Below are positions 22,585-33,359 of a DNA stretch of 64,000 nt, piece by piece. The stretch spans positions 930,001-994,000 of the forward strand of contig OZ037839.1 in the NCBI GenBank assembly GCA_964035575.1. The letters are read 5' to 3'. Under the pieces are notes generated by a model, which saw only the letters and a program-made list of their open reading frames with translations, was not told where the DNA came from and made no database searches. The DNA comes from Rhynchopus sp. YZ270_cl-10. Taxonomy: Eukaryota; Euglenozoa; Diplonemea; Diplonemida; Diplonemidae. Position 1 is the stretch's first letter. Each line of letters opens with the position of its first letter. The position numbers were made by a program, and so were the translations under genes.

Positions 22585-24818
22585 CTATATACATAGTTCG
22601 TAGTCCGCCGGAGTCCGCCAAAAAAAATTTCACCAAGACCCGCCCGAGTTGAGACGGACCTGAGACGGACCTGAGACGGACTCAGGCAAACTCCGCCCGA
22701 GTCCGCCCGAGTCCGTCTCAGGTCCGTCTCAACTCGGGCGGACCTGAGACGGACCTGAGACGGACTCGGGCGGACTCAGGCGGACTCGGGCGGAGTTCGC
22801 CCGAGTTGGGGTACGAACACCCTCCATGGTTGTACAAAGTACTCGAAGAGTATCGAGTACTCGAAAACGAAAAAAATAGGCCACTCGACACTCGAGTACT
22901 CGCCCGACCCATTTTTTTTTCTCTTCAATTTACTCGTTCTGGCACTCGAGTACTCGAACGAGTGAAAAAAGTGGGGGGAAAAAAAAACAGTACTCGGCCG
23001 AGTACTCGATACTTTTTTCTACTCGTTCGAGTACTCGAGTGCCAGAACGAGTAAATTGAAGAGAAAAAAAAATGGGTCGGGCGAGTACTCGAGTGTCGAG
23101 TGGCCTATTTTTTTCGTTTTCGAGTACTCGATACTCTTCGAGTACTTTGTACAACCATGACCCTCACTCCATTTTCCACCTTGGGATGCTGCCCCATCCC
23201 TCAAATAAAAGTTTCGCCCACCCCATCCCCAGTAAACCATTTGCGCAGGGAGTTGTTTGTATTTTAATTTTTGTATTATTATCATTGTTATAAATATACA
23301 TAGCGCTCTATTTAGAGTATTAGGGTATACTTAGAGTCTGGGATTTTGGGCCAAGTCAGTTAGAGTCCAGTTAGAGTATAATTAGAGTCGCTTTTCTTCA
23401 ATTAGACTATAATTAGAGTGCAGTTAGAGCATAATTAGACTCTAACTACACTCTAATTATAGCCTAATTAGAGTAAAACAACAGGCTTCTTGTAGGTGCA
23501 AACGCCGTAAGGAACCGGTTCCCCTAAGGTTCCTCTGTAGGACCCAGGTGCCCAGGTACCCACATAGCTGAAAATAAGACTTGGGGAACCGAGTTCTCAG
23601 CCGGACTGGGACACAATATGTGAAGGCGCTGTGGGTCCGCCTGAAAGCGGGTCGGGGACCCGGTCGCGGGAGGGTGGGGGCCTAGTCCTAGTCCTACTGT
23701 ACCTAGTACCCAGTACCGGGACTCGGGACCCAACTCCCAGCAACAAGGGGCGCCTTTTGGCGGGCGTTATTGAAGGTGTTTCGGGTGCAAAGTTTTCTAC
23801 AAATGTTGATGCGCGGGTACAGAAGTGGTGTCTTGTTCTTTCATCTGTAAGAATGTAAATGTCAATCGAATTTAACTACCACTAAGGGGTCGAAGGGGTA
23901 ATCCCAGTATCAACGGCTGTGTTGACGGGAAATCTATAGCGAGCATACGTTCATTTCATCCGAAGAAATACTACTTATGAACCCAGGAGAGATCCAAGCC
24001 TGAACGCGCTGAACAACTACCCGCGATTGACTTAGATGTTATACCAAAGAGAATTCATAACAAAACAACACCCTGCCCCATACACTAAATAGCCATGCTT
24101 CAAGTGCATGCCCTGGGCCAAAATTCCTGTGCTAAAAAGGCAACAAGACCATCCACAAGGAGTGTGAATTGTGCACTGGTTTTCTGGGGGAACAAACAAT
24201 ATTTTCTTGTGTCTGGTTCTCTGCAAGCAGAGAACAGACTTTCTGGATTACAAAGTCGAATTTCTTGCACTAGCTATGCCCCCTGGGTTGATGGCTATAG
24301 CATTGGTTGATGTGTCCCTCTTTATTGACCCTCTTATAAGACTCTAATTAGACTCTAATTAGACTCTAATTAGAGTCCAGTTAGAGTATTAGAGTTCAGT
24401 TAGAGTTTTAAAGACTCTAATTATACTCTAACTGCCGACTCTAATGATCTAATTAGAGTCTAATTAGAGCGCTATGTATAAATGTAATAATATTATATAC
24501 CTGGATATTACCAGCTATTTCATTCAAAAATATAATACAAACAACTCCCTGCGCAAATGGTGTACTTTTCGCTTTCTTCATAGACATTGAGATGGGGTGG
24601 GTGAAAATTTTGCATTTGCTGAGGGATGGGGCAGTATCCCGAGGTGGAAAATGGAGTGAGGGTGGTCGTACCCCAGCTCGGGCCCGAGTCCGCCCGAGTC
24701 CGCCGGAGTCCGCCCGACTCGGGCGGACTCCGGCGGACCTGAGACGGACTTTCAAAGTCCGCCAAAAGTCCGTCTCGACTCGGGCGGACTCGGGCGGACT
24801 ACGAACTATGTACATAGG
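22585..24818. mobile_element. 2.2-kb inverted-repeat element with word arrays
   Basis: The ends are inverted copies of CTATRTACATAGTTCGTAG. Reading inward, each arm has four parts: an array of GAGTCCG/CGGACTC words (22603-22808 and 24670-24812); a shared single-copy block of about 170-200 bp (including CACTCCATTTTCCACC and CATTTGCGCAGGGAGTTG); an array of TTAGAGTCTAA words (about 23299-23475 and 24335-24472); and then the unique core 23480-24330. The left arm is interrupted by the separate element at 22825-23159. No transposase is recognisable in the core, so this copy is either non-autonomous or moved by an unknown mechanism. The exact target duplication is unclear. Confidence 0.75.
22819..23165. 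mobile_element. Foldback element, CATGGTTGTACAAAG ends, 6-bp TSD
   Basis: The element spans 22825-23159 (335 bp). It is a near-perfect inverted repeat with arms of about 138 bp around a short centre. The termini are CATGGTTGTACAAAGTACTC. The arms are studded with CGAGTACTCG palindromes. ACCCTC flanks both sides (22819-22824 and 23160-23165). The opposite arm of the host element keeps one ACCCTC uninterrupted (inverted, at about 24650-24656), which confirms insertion and target duplication. There is no coding capacity. Its ends match those of the element at 51614-52000. Confidence 0.9.
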
Positions 24819-24875
24819 GCAAAAAAAAATTTTTGAGAGTCCCTTTCCCTGGGAGGCAATAGCCACCGGGTGTGC

Positions 24876-25135
24876 AGGGGGTACCCCGGGGGGTACCCCC
24901 CAGGGTCCGCGGGGGTACCCCATGGGGTACCCCCGCGGACCCTGGGGGGTACCCCTCGGGGTACCCCAAACCCCCCAAAGGGTACCCCGCGCGGACCCTA
25001 CCCAACCCTGTGGGGTACCCCCTGGGGTAGCCCACGCGAGGGGGTACCCCCCGCGGACCCTACCCTGTGTGGTACCCTACCCTGCGGGGTACCCCTTTTG
25101 GGGGTACCCCCGGGGGTACCCCCAAAAGGGTCCGC
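24876..25135. repeat. GGGTACCCC / GGGTCCGC palindrome cluster
   Basis: More than a dozen GGGTACCCC palindromes mix with GGGTCCGCG words in both orientations, with no strict period. Open frames through it encode only Gly/Pro/Tyr/Thr-rich artefacts. Confidence 0.8.
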
Positions 25136-25209
25136 TGGGCCACCGTGGGCAGATTTTGTGACCAATTTTGGCTGGGGAATTTCGACGACCAAAGGGTCCC
25201 CCCTGTGGA

Positions 25210-25335
25210 AAAAAACGCTAATTGGCGCGAATTTCATACCCTAATCGTGTCGCGCCAATTCGCGCCAATTAGCGTTTTTTTTCGCGAAAAAACGGCTAAG
25301 TACAAAACGCGAATTGGCGCGAATTGGGGCAACCA
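25210..25335. repeat. GCGCCAATT palindromic cluster
   Basis: Direct and inverted copies of GCGCGAATTGGCGCGAATT and GCTAATTGGCGCG around a CGCGAAAAAACG centre. It is small, non-coding and foldback-like. The ends are not defined. Confidence 0.65.
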
Positions 25336-25503
25336 GGGGCGAATATTAGGGTACCTCCTATGGACCAATTTTTCTGGTCCATATTTTTTTCAAAAGACGG
25401 TAATTGGTATGGGAAAAGGGTGGGGTGATTCGCACTTCTTGCGCACTTCTGAACACTTTTTGCACCCCGCACGCCCCATTCAGCCACATCATTAAAAAAT
25501 GAT

Positions 25504-27440
25504 TTTATCTACCTAGTGAAATAAAGTTCTCGTGCAAATTCGCGATTTTGGCTGTGCGGAAGAGTGAAATAATATGGCCTTTATTTCACTCAAGTTTGGC
25601 CTACAATTACCCGGGAGAGTGAAATAAAGTGGAAAAAGAGTGAAAAAATAACTAATTATTAGCGTGAAATAAAGTGCACTTTTTTTCACGCCCACGTAAT
25701 TTTGGCTCACGAGTGAGAGTTTATTGCCCGAGCCGCAGGCGAGGGCAATAATAGAGCACGAGTGAGACAAAATACGTGGAAGTGAAAAAACGCACTTTAT
25801 TTCAAACTAATACGTAGTTTTGTTTTACAAGTGAAAATGATATTTTTGCTGGGATCCTTCACAAACGAGACGTAAAATAGAGTGATTTTATGAACAAAAT
25901 GTGGGTACCTGTAAGTGAGAGTGTGAATGAGAGTAGGGGAACATGTGAACATCAATCAAAAGCAGGGAAGGGGTTACTTTTTTTGATATATGCCTCCTAT
26001 GACTGGTACTAATTACAAGATGTCACCACTCATCTCGCCTGTAGGGGGGGGGCAGGTGTATAGAGCATCACAGAAGGGGGGTTTTTTTTTTTGCACTCAT
26101 GATCATGGTTTGTTCTGTTGCACATTGATGTTAATCTTGACTTCTTGTGGCGTCTGAGTTGGGGGACTGTTGTTCTGTGTCAACAGCTGTGACATCGCAA
26201 CTTGACCGGCCTGTGTGACTTCGGTGTACCTTTGTGGCATTGCCTGACTGACCCACCCATAGTGGCGTTGCATCTGTACAATAGATGCTCCTGCCTCAGC
26301 GGCTTGAGTCGCAGAAGACCTGCGGAAGCTGTGCCCAGTGTACGAACCGTCCAGCGCAAGCACCCTCGCGACTTCTGCAGGTATGCCGTACATTTTGTTG
26401 ATGCCAAGAGGTTGCACACGAAAGGTCCCAGTAGTAGTTCTGTCAGCTGTCGTCTTAGTTCCAGTGATGAAGAAGCGACCCTCCTGTGAAACTGGTGAGC
26501 GCCGGTTCAGGTACTCCTCCACCACACAAAAGTAGATGCTGTCTCTTGGTACCACAAACCTCCCACGCTCCATGTCGGCCTTTTTCACCTTAGCACAGTG
26601 CTGGTACGTGAAGAGGTATCCCACTGGTGATTCCTGATAATTTGTCATCTCAAGCATCAGTGCTTCTGTGCATCTCATTCCCGACAGAAAACACACCGCG
26701 ACGTAAGCCTTGCGGACACACCAGTAGCAGTCGCTCAACTCGCTCATCTTGAGAAACATCTCCACTTCTCCCTTCGAAAACGTCTTGCTCTTCTTCGTCG
26801 ATTCGTCACTTCCCCAGGTCTTCAGCAACAGCCCGATGCGGTGGTACTCCTTTAGTGAAAAGTCGAACTCCGTCTTGAACATAAAGTTGAGCTTAGAGTA
26901 GCACGACCATAATGAGCTGGCTTTGTAGCTGCGTTCTTCGCGCAGGTGTGTCAAGTAAGAGACCACATGTTCTTCTCTTGGCTGCTTCCGCCCCGTGATT
27001 TTATTGTGTTGTAAAAACTTATTCCACTCCGTTTTGTATGCAGTGCTTGACTTCAACCCTGCCAGAAGCTCGGTCTCATACAGATCCTCCATAGCCTCCT
27101 TCTTCTTGGTCCTTGGCATGATTTGTAGGGTGGAGTGTGTGGTTTTGTGACTGACAGAAAACAGTGAAACTTTTTTTCACGCCAGTGAAACTTTTTTTCA
27201 CGCCTCCAGCGAAATTACTAAGAGCAAGCGTGAAAAAAAGCTCACTTTATTTCACGCCCCGTTTGTGAAGGATCCCAGCAAAAAGTCATTTTCACATGTG
27301 ATATAAAGTACTTTTTTTCACTCTTTTTCCACTTTATTTCACTCTCCCGGGTAATTGTAGGCCAAAAATGGAGTGAAATAAAGTCAAAAAGAGAGTGAAA
27401 AAAAAGTACTTTTTTCCATTCACGAGAGTGAAAAAAAAGT
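25504..27440 (-). mobile_element. Tyrosine-recombinase DNA transposon with inverted arms
   Basis: One recombinase gene (26103-27119) lies between inverted flanking arms (about 25504-25872 and 27160-27440). The arms share TGCTGGGATCCTTCACAAAC (25849-25868, inverted at about 27263-27285), the block GCCTACAATTACCCGGGAG, and many GTGAAATAAAGTGCACTTTATTTCAC-type palindromic words. The exact ends and any target duplication are not resolved. A recombinase as the only protein recalls Cryptons, but classical Cryptons are not known for long inverted arms, so the class is open. A shortened relative lies at 33360-34026. Confidence 0.75.
26103..27119 (-). CDS. Tyrosine recombinase of a Crypton-like element
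   Basis: A 338-residue protein from the ATG at 27119 (MPRTKKKEAMEDLYETELL). Residues of about 15-100 form the helical SAM-like core-binding domain. The catalytic domain follows, with Arg149 in LSGMRCTEALML, His263 and Arg266 in YTGHSFRRSSATQ, His286/Trp289 in RHYGW, and the nucleophile Tyr298 in PQRYTEV. The R..HxxR..H/W..Y set is therefore complete, and the enzyme is likely to have been active recently. A lysine-rich hairpin around CAKVKKADMERG may supply the beta-hairpin lysine. The C-terminus is Gln/Asn-rich (QEVKININVQQNKP). The protein would cut and rejoin DNA at the element ends. No reverse transcriptase or GCR1-type domain accompanies it. There are no stops or frameshifts in the frame. 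Confidence 0.88.
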   Translation of the reverse strand: MPRTKKKEAMEDLYETELLAGLKSSTAYKTEWNKFLQHNKITGRKQPREEHVVSYLTHLREERSYKASSLWSCYSKLNFMFKTEFDFSLKEYHRIGLLLKTWGSDESTKKSKTFSKGEVEMFLKMSELSDCYWCVRKAYVAVCFLSGMRCTEALMLEMTNYQESPVGYLFTYQHCAKVKKADMERGRFVVPRDSIYFCVVEEYLNRRSPVSQEGRFFITGTKTTADRTTTGTFRVQPLGINKMYGIPAEVARVLALDGSYTGHSFRRSSATQAAEAGASIVQMQRHYGWVSQAMPQRYTEVTQAGQVAMSQLLTQNNSPPTQTPQEVKININVQQNKP

Positions 27441-29399
27441 CCCAGGACGTACCTGCGGCACCACGACCAGCGCAACTGACGGTTGCGAAGACAAAACATG
27501 TGCGGAACGCCGTCTTCTACGAAGACGTGTGTTACACTTTCAAACAAACTTTTTACTTTTCAAACAAAAAAAACAAAAAAAAAAAAAACAAAAAAACCAA
27601 AAAAACAAAAAAAAAAAAAAAAACAAGTAATTGCTATCGGAAAAAAAAACGGGGTGTGATGTGGAACTCCATCCTGTAGAAATAATCTACAATAAGCCCA
27701 GCATTCTGCTCTTCTGCAGGTATGCTAACGCTCTTCGTACACTGCCAGACCCACTGGGACGCCAGCATCTGAAACGTTCAAGAAGGGGGGGCTGTCCTCT
27801 TCGTCCAGCACCATCTGCTCGATAGCGTTGTTGGACGCCCGCTCGGCAGGCTCGGCGTGGTCCAGCTCGTTTTTGTCCACAGGCTCCCGACATTGTAGTC
27901 GCCGTTGGAGCAGTGCGGAAGGAACACAGAATGCACAGACTACAACACATCGATCACACCAGCAAATCGCCAGGATGCTACGGTGGTTTCGAAAATCGCG
28001 CGGAGTTTTCCACAGCACACCCGCTTTTTTCTTAGCAATTACTTGTCCGTGTTGTTATTGTTGTTTTCAACCACCTTCCTTCAACCCTTGTAGGATCAGT
28101 TGTTATATTTTTCGCGAAAACATGAAATTACACATTTCAAGAGAACAAATTAAAAAGAGTCCTTATTTGCATTTTTGGGCTCCGCCCGTGCAGTGGTGGG
28201 GTCAATCTCAAAAATTGGACAATTTTTTGACCACTTAAATTTTGAGAAATATGAGCCCGGTTCCTTATACGTGGGGCCCATTTTCGGCTAAAATTTTCCT
28301 CAAAATCTGGTTTTGTAAAATTGACCCTTTACTCCCCCCCCACATCGATTTCAATACTATACCTTACTTCACCTACGGTTGCCCTTACAGGGGGTGAAGG
28401 AAGGTAAGTTGAAAACCAAAAAAAAACATATGGAGGGTGTCTAAAAAGGTCAAAAACGGAAAAAATGGAAAAAAAGGTGAAAAAAATTGGGGTGTTTTTG
28501 ACCAAAAAAAGAGTGAGGGGAGTTGGGTCCAGTCATAGGGGAGTATAGCAATTTTTAAAAAATTCTACCAAAAATGCACAGCATTTTTCAAGCACATAGG
28601 CAGATTTTCGCTTTTTTATAAAAAATTGAGGAAACCGAAATATCCCACTGTAGCTGTCTTCCCTCAGAGGTCGGAGCCCAAAATAGGCCGTTCTTCCTGC
28701 GGAAAGTAGTGCGCACACTGTCCATATCTTCGAAGATGAACCGTTTCGGCTCGCAGAACACCTCAAATTACTTGCAGCTTGCGAGTCTCCGTGTTCTTGA
28801 AGGGTGGGGCGTAGAGGGAGAAGGCAGCGATCACATTGAGCGGAGGGCGTCGAAAAAGTCTATGTGAGCCGCGCGACTGTTCACGATGCCAGTGAAGAAG
28901 TCTTTCGGGAATCCTTGCCGGAAGGGCGTACGACCGTGGGTGAGACACCTGAGGAGTACTGGAGCACCCTCCGCTTGATGGCAGACGGCGTATGTCCTGG
29001 CGCAGACGCTTGGGGCTCACACACCCTCGGTGCTACAGGATCTTGAGGGTTTGACGCACTGTTGGCTGCGTGCTCGGTGGGTCACAAGAAGAGGTTGAAG
29101 CTTGTAGACACCAGCACGGCACGAGTCAAGTCACAAAGAGCTAGGAGAACTGACGTGCGGTGGGGAAGGTTCCCTCCGACCGTCCGGACTTGGCGGTCTG
29201 CACCCCCATCCTCGTCAAGAATTGGCTAGAGCACATGGCACCCAGAGCAGTGACCGGTCCGACGCTCGCACGTGAGCGTCGCTCCTCCGGAAGCTGGTAG
29301 TGGCCCAAGTCCACACGGACTAGAGGCCGCCGATGAGCAGGAAACTGCAGGAGGGCATGCCACAAGGGCTAACGAAACCATGGTACTGGGCCTATGTGG
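27441..29399. other. Gene-less, debris-rich region
   Basis: It contains A-rich low complexity (27560-27625), a diverged copy of the TTGACCCCACCAC repeat (28150-28240), and a block shared with 18528-18590 at 28510-28570. Short minus-strand frames at 27725-28018, 28763-29020 and 29141-29365 have ordinary composition but no recognised domain. They may be decayed element or host sequence. No gene call is justified. Confidence 0.45.
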
Positions 29400-30010
29400 G
29401 GTTACAAACGTGTATATGGTGTAACCACAGATGCTCAAAACACCCGATTTTTACGTTTTTTTGCATTTTTCGGTGCCCCAAGACCCACCCCAGGGGTCTA
29501 AAAATTTTTCGAAAAAAAAATTTTTTTTTTCAGATTTTGCTAAGGTAAAATGTGACTGAAAATGATCCTCAAAATAGAGGATCCTCAAAATTCCCGTTTT
29601 TCCCTTTTTTCCCCTTTCCCCTTAGTCATTTTTCCCGTTGCCTTGTCGAAAAAAATTTTTTTGGGTCAAAAAAAAAAAGTGAAAATTTTTCACAAATTTT
29701 GATCCTACGACCACCCACAGGTGACGAAAACTCGGTTTTCGTGGAAAAAAAAAATTTTTTTTTGGGTCAAACAGCGCCTTGCTTATAGTATAGCCTTGTA
29801 CAGAGACGTGTATATGGTGTAACCACAGATGCTCAAAACACCCGATTTTTGCGTTTTTTTTCATTTTTCGGTGCCCCCAGACCCACCCCAGGGGGCCAAA
29901 AATTTTTCGAAAAAAAAAAATTTTTTTTCGGATTTTGCTAAGGTAAAATGTGACTGTGAAAAATGATCCTCAAAATAGGGGATCCTCAAAATTCCCGTTT
30001 TTCGTTGTAT
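29400..30010. repeat. A/T-block repeat units
   Basis: Two units of about 400 bp, each containing GTGTATATGGTGTAACCACA, GCTCAAAACACCCG and an A/T junction followed by GATTTTGCTAAGG. A third partial unit lies at 30600-30940, beyond the inserted retroelement piece. The units are non-coding. Confidence 0.65.
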
Positions 30011-30564
30011 GAATAGTTCTGTAACCTCTCTCTCTTTTACGGCAGGTAACCGGTTGAGGTGATACTTCCGGACTGAGGAAGGGCATTCTTTTACTTTTTT
30101 ATTTTGCCTGGACGGGGATGGGGGCGGCTTTGTCTAGATTGTTTTTATATTGTAGTCTTTTGTTGGGTTAAGGGGATTGGCAGACAACACTGGGGACCTC
30201 CTTGGACCACAGCTGTTGGCGTTGTCAAGCTCTACCCGGCTGTACACGGTCGGCCTGAAAACAGGTCCGAATCTAGGCTATGTGAACGAAATAAAAATAG
30301 CCAAAAAAGAAGAAGAAAGGGGAGAAGGGGGGGGAGAGGGGAGAAAAAGTAAAAAGAAGTCTCTAAAGTCTATGCGGCGGATCGAAGGCGCGTCTGCACA
30401 AGACTCCTCAGGCGATTGCACAGCGCCGACGCCTTCCTCAGCTCCTCCTGACTCAACATCGGCCTCACTGCAGTCCTCCACCGCCCACAGTACTCGAAAG
30501 CCTCCGCCGCCGTCATAGAGTCCCCGCCTTGGGAGCTGAAATGAGTGGTAGTGGGATAGAACAA
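30011..30564 (-). mobile_element. Retroelement fragment with C-terminal ORF, copy 4
   Basis: On the minus strand, a short coding end (peptide FYPTTTHFSSQGG... to LCNRLRSLVQTR) stops at 30370. It is followed by the conserved tail with CTTCCTCAGTCCGGAAG ending near 30011. The peptide aligns by eye with the C-terminal domain at 13596-13900: FYPNT/FYPTT, a W-rich middle, and LYNRLRGL/LCNRLRSL. It splits a run of A/T-block repeats, as expected for an insertion. Confidence 0.55.
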
Positions 30565-30940
30565 CCCCTCCCACTCATCCGCGGTCTCTGTTTTTCCCTT
30601 TTTTCCCTTTTCCCCTTAGTCATTTTTCCCGTTGCCTTGTCGAAAAAAAAATTTTTGGCTCAAAAAAAAAAAGTGAAAATTTTTCACAAATTTCGATCCT
30701 ACGACCACCCACAGGTGACGAAAACTCGATTTTTTTGAAAAAAAAAAAATTTTTTTTTGGTCAAACACGGCCTTGCCTAGCCACTTTTGGGTATAGTATA
30801 GGCTTGTTCAGAGACGTGTATATGGTGTAACCACAGATGGTCAAAACAGCCGATTTTTGCGTTTTTTTGGCATTTTTCGGTGCCCCAAGACCCACCCCAG
30901 GGGGCCAAATTTTTTTCGAAAAAAAAATTTTTTTTTCACC

Positions 30941-32339
30941 TGAAAATTACCCATACAAGTAAAACGGACGTCACGTCAAGTCTTTGAAGGAACACACAGT
31001 GAAGTACGAGAAAAGGCGCCACTCAAGAACCATCCCACCTGATTTTTACCCCGCGGATAGGCGCGGATAGGAATGTACAGACCAAACCCCACCCATTTCC
31101 CCCTATATTCCCACAACCCACCTGATTTTTACCCCTGAAGAAAAGGAGGGTAGGGCAGGAGAGGACCGAGTGATATCGCACAGAAAACTGCGCTGGGTAC
31201 TGGGTACTCCTTGTAGGGTCTTGTTGCCTTTTGGCACATGTATTGTGTCCACGGTGTGTTGTGTTCACTGCTCTGAAGGTGCTGGCTCTCATCTACCTGA
31301 TGGGGTAAGTGACACAGCATCTGACCCGCCATCTGTAATCTTCTGGTTTCAACACTGCCTTTCAGTTCTGCATACTGAATTCGCAGCATCCTGAGCGTCT
31401 CACAACCTCAATTATTAGTCTTTGCCCGAGAAGGATGTGTTTGGACTCACTCAACCCCGTTCATCACTCTTGTGCCAAAGAAAACATCGGGCAAACAGTA
31501 CAAGTTCACGGGAGCAAAAGGGTGGACCCCTCCCTCTGCGCGTATCTCGCCAACGTAGCGAAGAAGATCCAGAGGTGTGCAGAACGTGATGCGGTCTATT
31601 TTCCGACAAAAAAGACGGAGGATAGTTGTTCAATGGTGTGCTGATTCTGTCGGAAGATTTTGCACTGGAAGCTGAAGAACACCGCAAATGGTTCAACACA
31701 GATGAGGTTCGTCTCACAGTATTGATGTGTGTTCCACAACGGAAAGCCCATCAAATATGAGAAGAGTACTTTGCTCAAGAACCGGTTACAAGTGCTGAAA
31801 CACGAGAAATATGCTACTCTGAAGAACCGGGAGCACGTACAAGTGCTCAGAAATGCCACACGCTCCAACTACAATTCACAGTAGGGTGAAAACGTAAGCG
31901 GGCAGCGGGAGACCAAGAGAGCCAGGAGCGCAGCAGGGCACGCAGGTGATGGTTTGGATAAGTCCATTTCCTGTGAGAGTGGAATCCGGTCGAAGTCATA
32001 GTGGGGGCGGAACAAAGGTTGCAGCTGAGCTGTTCTCCAGGCGTGAGTGGCAGATTGTTGATACGTTTTATTTTTCCTTCCTTCAAAACTTCACAACGCT
32101 TTTTTGGTCTTTGGGAGACACACAAGGTGCCAGGTTCTATGATAAGTACGGAACCACCCTGCACCTGTTTTGTCATATTGTTTCCCGTGCAATACATGGA
32201 GAAACGTTTCGTACTCGAAACTAGGACACATTGCATTGTATAAAGACCTCCGAGGCACCCCAAAAACTTCTCCAGGCGTGACTGGCAGATTGTTGATACG
32301 GAGGCTGTTGTTCAGAGACAACCGGTGTATTGCTCCCCA
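30941..32339. other. Gene-less, debris-rich region
   Basis: Direct repeats are present: CCACCTGATTTTTACCCC at about 31027 and 31120, and CTCCAGGCGTGAxTGGCAG at about 32036 and 32271. The open frames are short and unrecognised. The sequence between 31380 and 32260 has gene-like base composition and may be decayed element coding sequence. Confidence 0.4.
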
Positions 32340-32579
32340 TCAGACGCTGGAGGTAGCATCAATACTGTCCTTCAGGGCAGTAGGGATAACTCCGCAGTTC
32401 GACACACAGTTAGGCCACGGCGACCTGTCAGCAGTTGTGACGGAGTGGAAACTAGGATCTGAGCGTATAGCATCGCAGGCAGGGCAGGACCACCATAAGT
32501 GCTCATTCGTGTCGTCAGCTTCCCGATCGCAGTGGGGCCGACTTTTTTTTGCACTTTTTATGTTGCTTTTACCCCCCAA
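32340..32579 (-). pseudogene. Possible LINE reverse-transcriptase C-terminal relic
   Basis: A minus-strand peptide contains PHCDREADDTNEHLWWSCPA followed by a short C-terminal stretch. The spacing C/H-x2-C-x(about 8)-EHLWWSCPA resembles the zinc-knuckle segment after the reverse-transcriptase domain of many LINEs. The first cysteine position reads RPHC here. No reverse-transcriptase motifs were found nearby, so it is at best a short relic. The identification rests on this one motif. Confidence 0.35.
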
Positions 32580-32659
32580 GAATGACTTGGGAGGGATGGG
32601 AAAGGGGGTTGGCCCTGTCTACGAACGAAAAAGAAGAAACAAGCAAAAAGCGTGGAAAT

Positions 32660-32775
32660 ATTTCACGGCCGTGATCAATGCAAAATTTCACGGCCGTTAA
32701 ATTTTTCAGATTTTCTTCACGGCCGTGACCTCCCCGACAAAAAAAAATTTTCCCCGTCGTGACGGCCGTTATACT
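32660..32775. repeat. ACGGCCGT palindrome cluster
   Basis: Four or five copies of TCACGGCCGTGA or its halves within 110 bp. This is another small cluster of one palindromic word. No ends are visible. Confidence 0.6.
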
Positions 32776-32973
32776 TGTATGATTACCTTGTCAAAAAAAA
32801 AAATTTTTTTTTTTTGAAAAAAAAAATGGCAAAGACAAAGGGAAAAACGGGAGAAAAGGGAAAAACGGGAAATTTGAACACCCTCCTATCATTGCTTTTC
32901 CTTTTAATTTATAAGGTGCCCAGGCCCCGGGGGGCTTGGGTGCACTTTATAAATTTTTTTATCAAATTTTCTT

Positions 32974-33288
32974 TTACTTTTTGACTCCGTGGTTAACCTC
33001 GTGTGAGGTTGCGCGGAGTTCGCAGTCAGGCCAGGGAGCCACGTAACAAGGCTCGACTGCCACATAGTGGGGGGAGATCTGTGCAGCCTGTATATTCCCC
33101 CCGATTTTCGTGGTAAATGGGGAGGCGCTTCCGTTTAACGGCAACCCACAAGAGTAGAACGACAACCAAACTTTTGAGAAACAGACGCCAATGAGACCTA
33201 GAGTCTCTCTTCTTACTTGTGCGCTACAGACAAACATGACAACGCTAACCACGACTGCCACGGCAGAGCGGGGTCCCGAACGGTTCAC
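32974..33288 (-). CDS. Hypothetical short protein with signal-like N-terminus
   Basis: A 104-codon minus-strand frame. Its N-terminus has a hydrophobic run (AVAVVVSVVMFVCSAQ) that could serve as a signal peptide, and four cysteines lie downstream. There is no family match by eye, no neighbour context and no regulatory signal. It may be a chance frame in a repeat-rich region. Confidence 0.22.
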   Translation of the reverse strand: MNRSGPRSAVAVVVSVVMFVCSAQVRRETLGLIGVCFSKVWLSFYSCGLPLNGSASPFTTKIGGNIQAAQISPHYVAVEPCYVAPWPDCELRATSHEVNHGVKK

Positions 33289-33359
33289 TGGGGGGGATCC
33301 ACATAGATAAAGAAAACAAAAAATACGAAAGCAAGGAAGAAAACCAGTAAAAAAAAAAA

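Noticed and set aside
22603-22808. CRISPR-like array of short repeats
   Set aside because: The words are palindromic, variably spaced and without unique spacers, and they lie inside a eukaryotic inverted-repeat element. There are no cas genes.
24453-25495. Gly/Pro/Tyr-rich frames over the GGGTACCCC cluster
   Set aside because: Simple-sequence translation with no gene structure.
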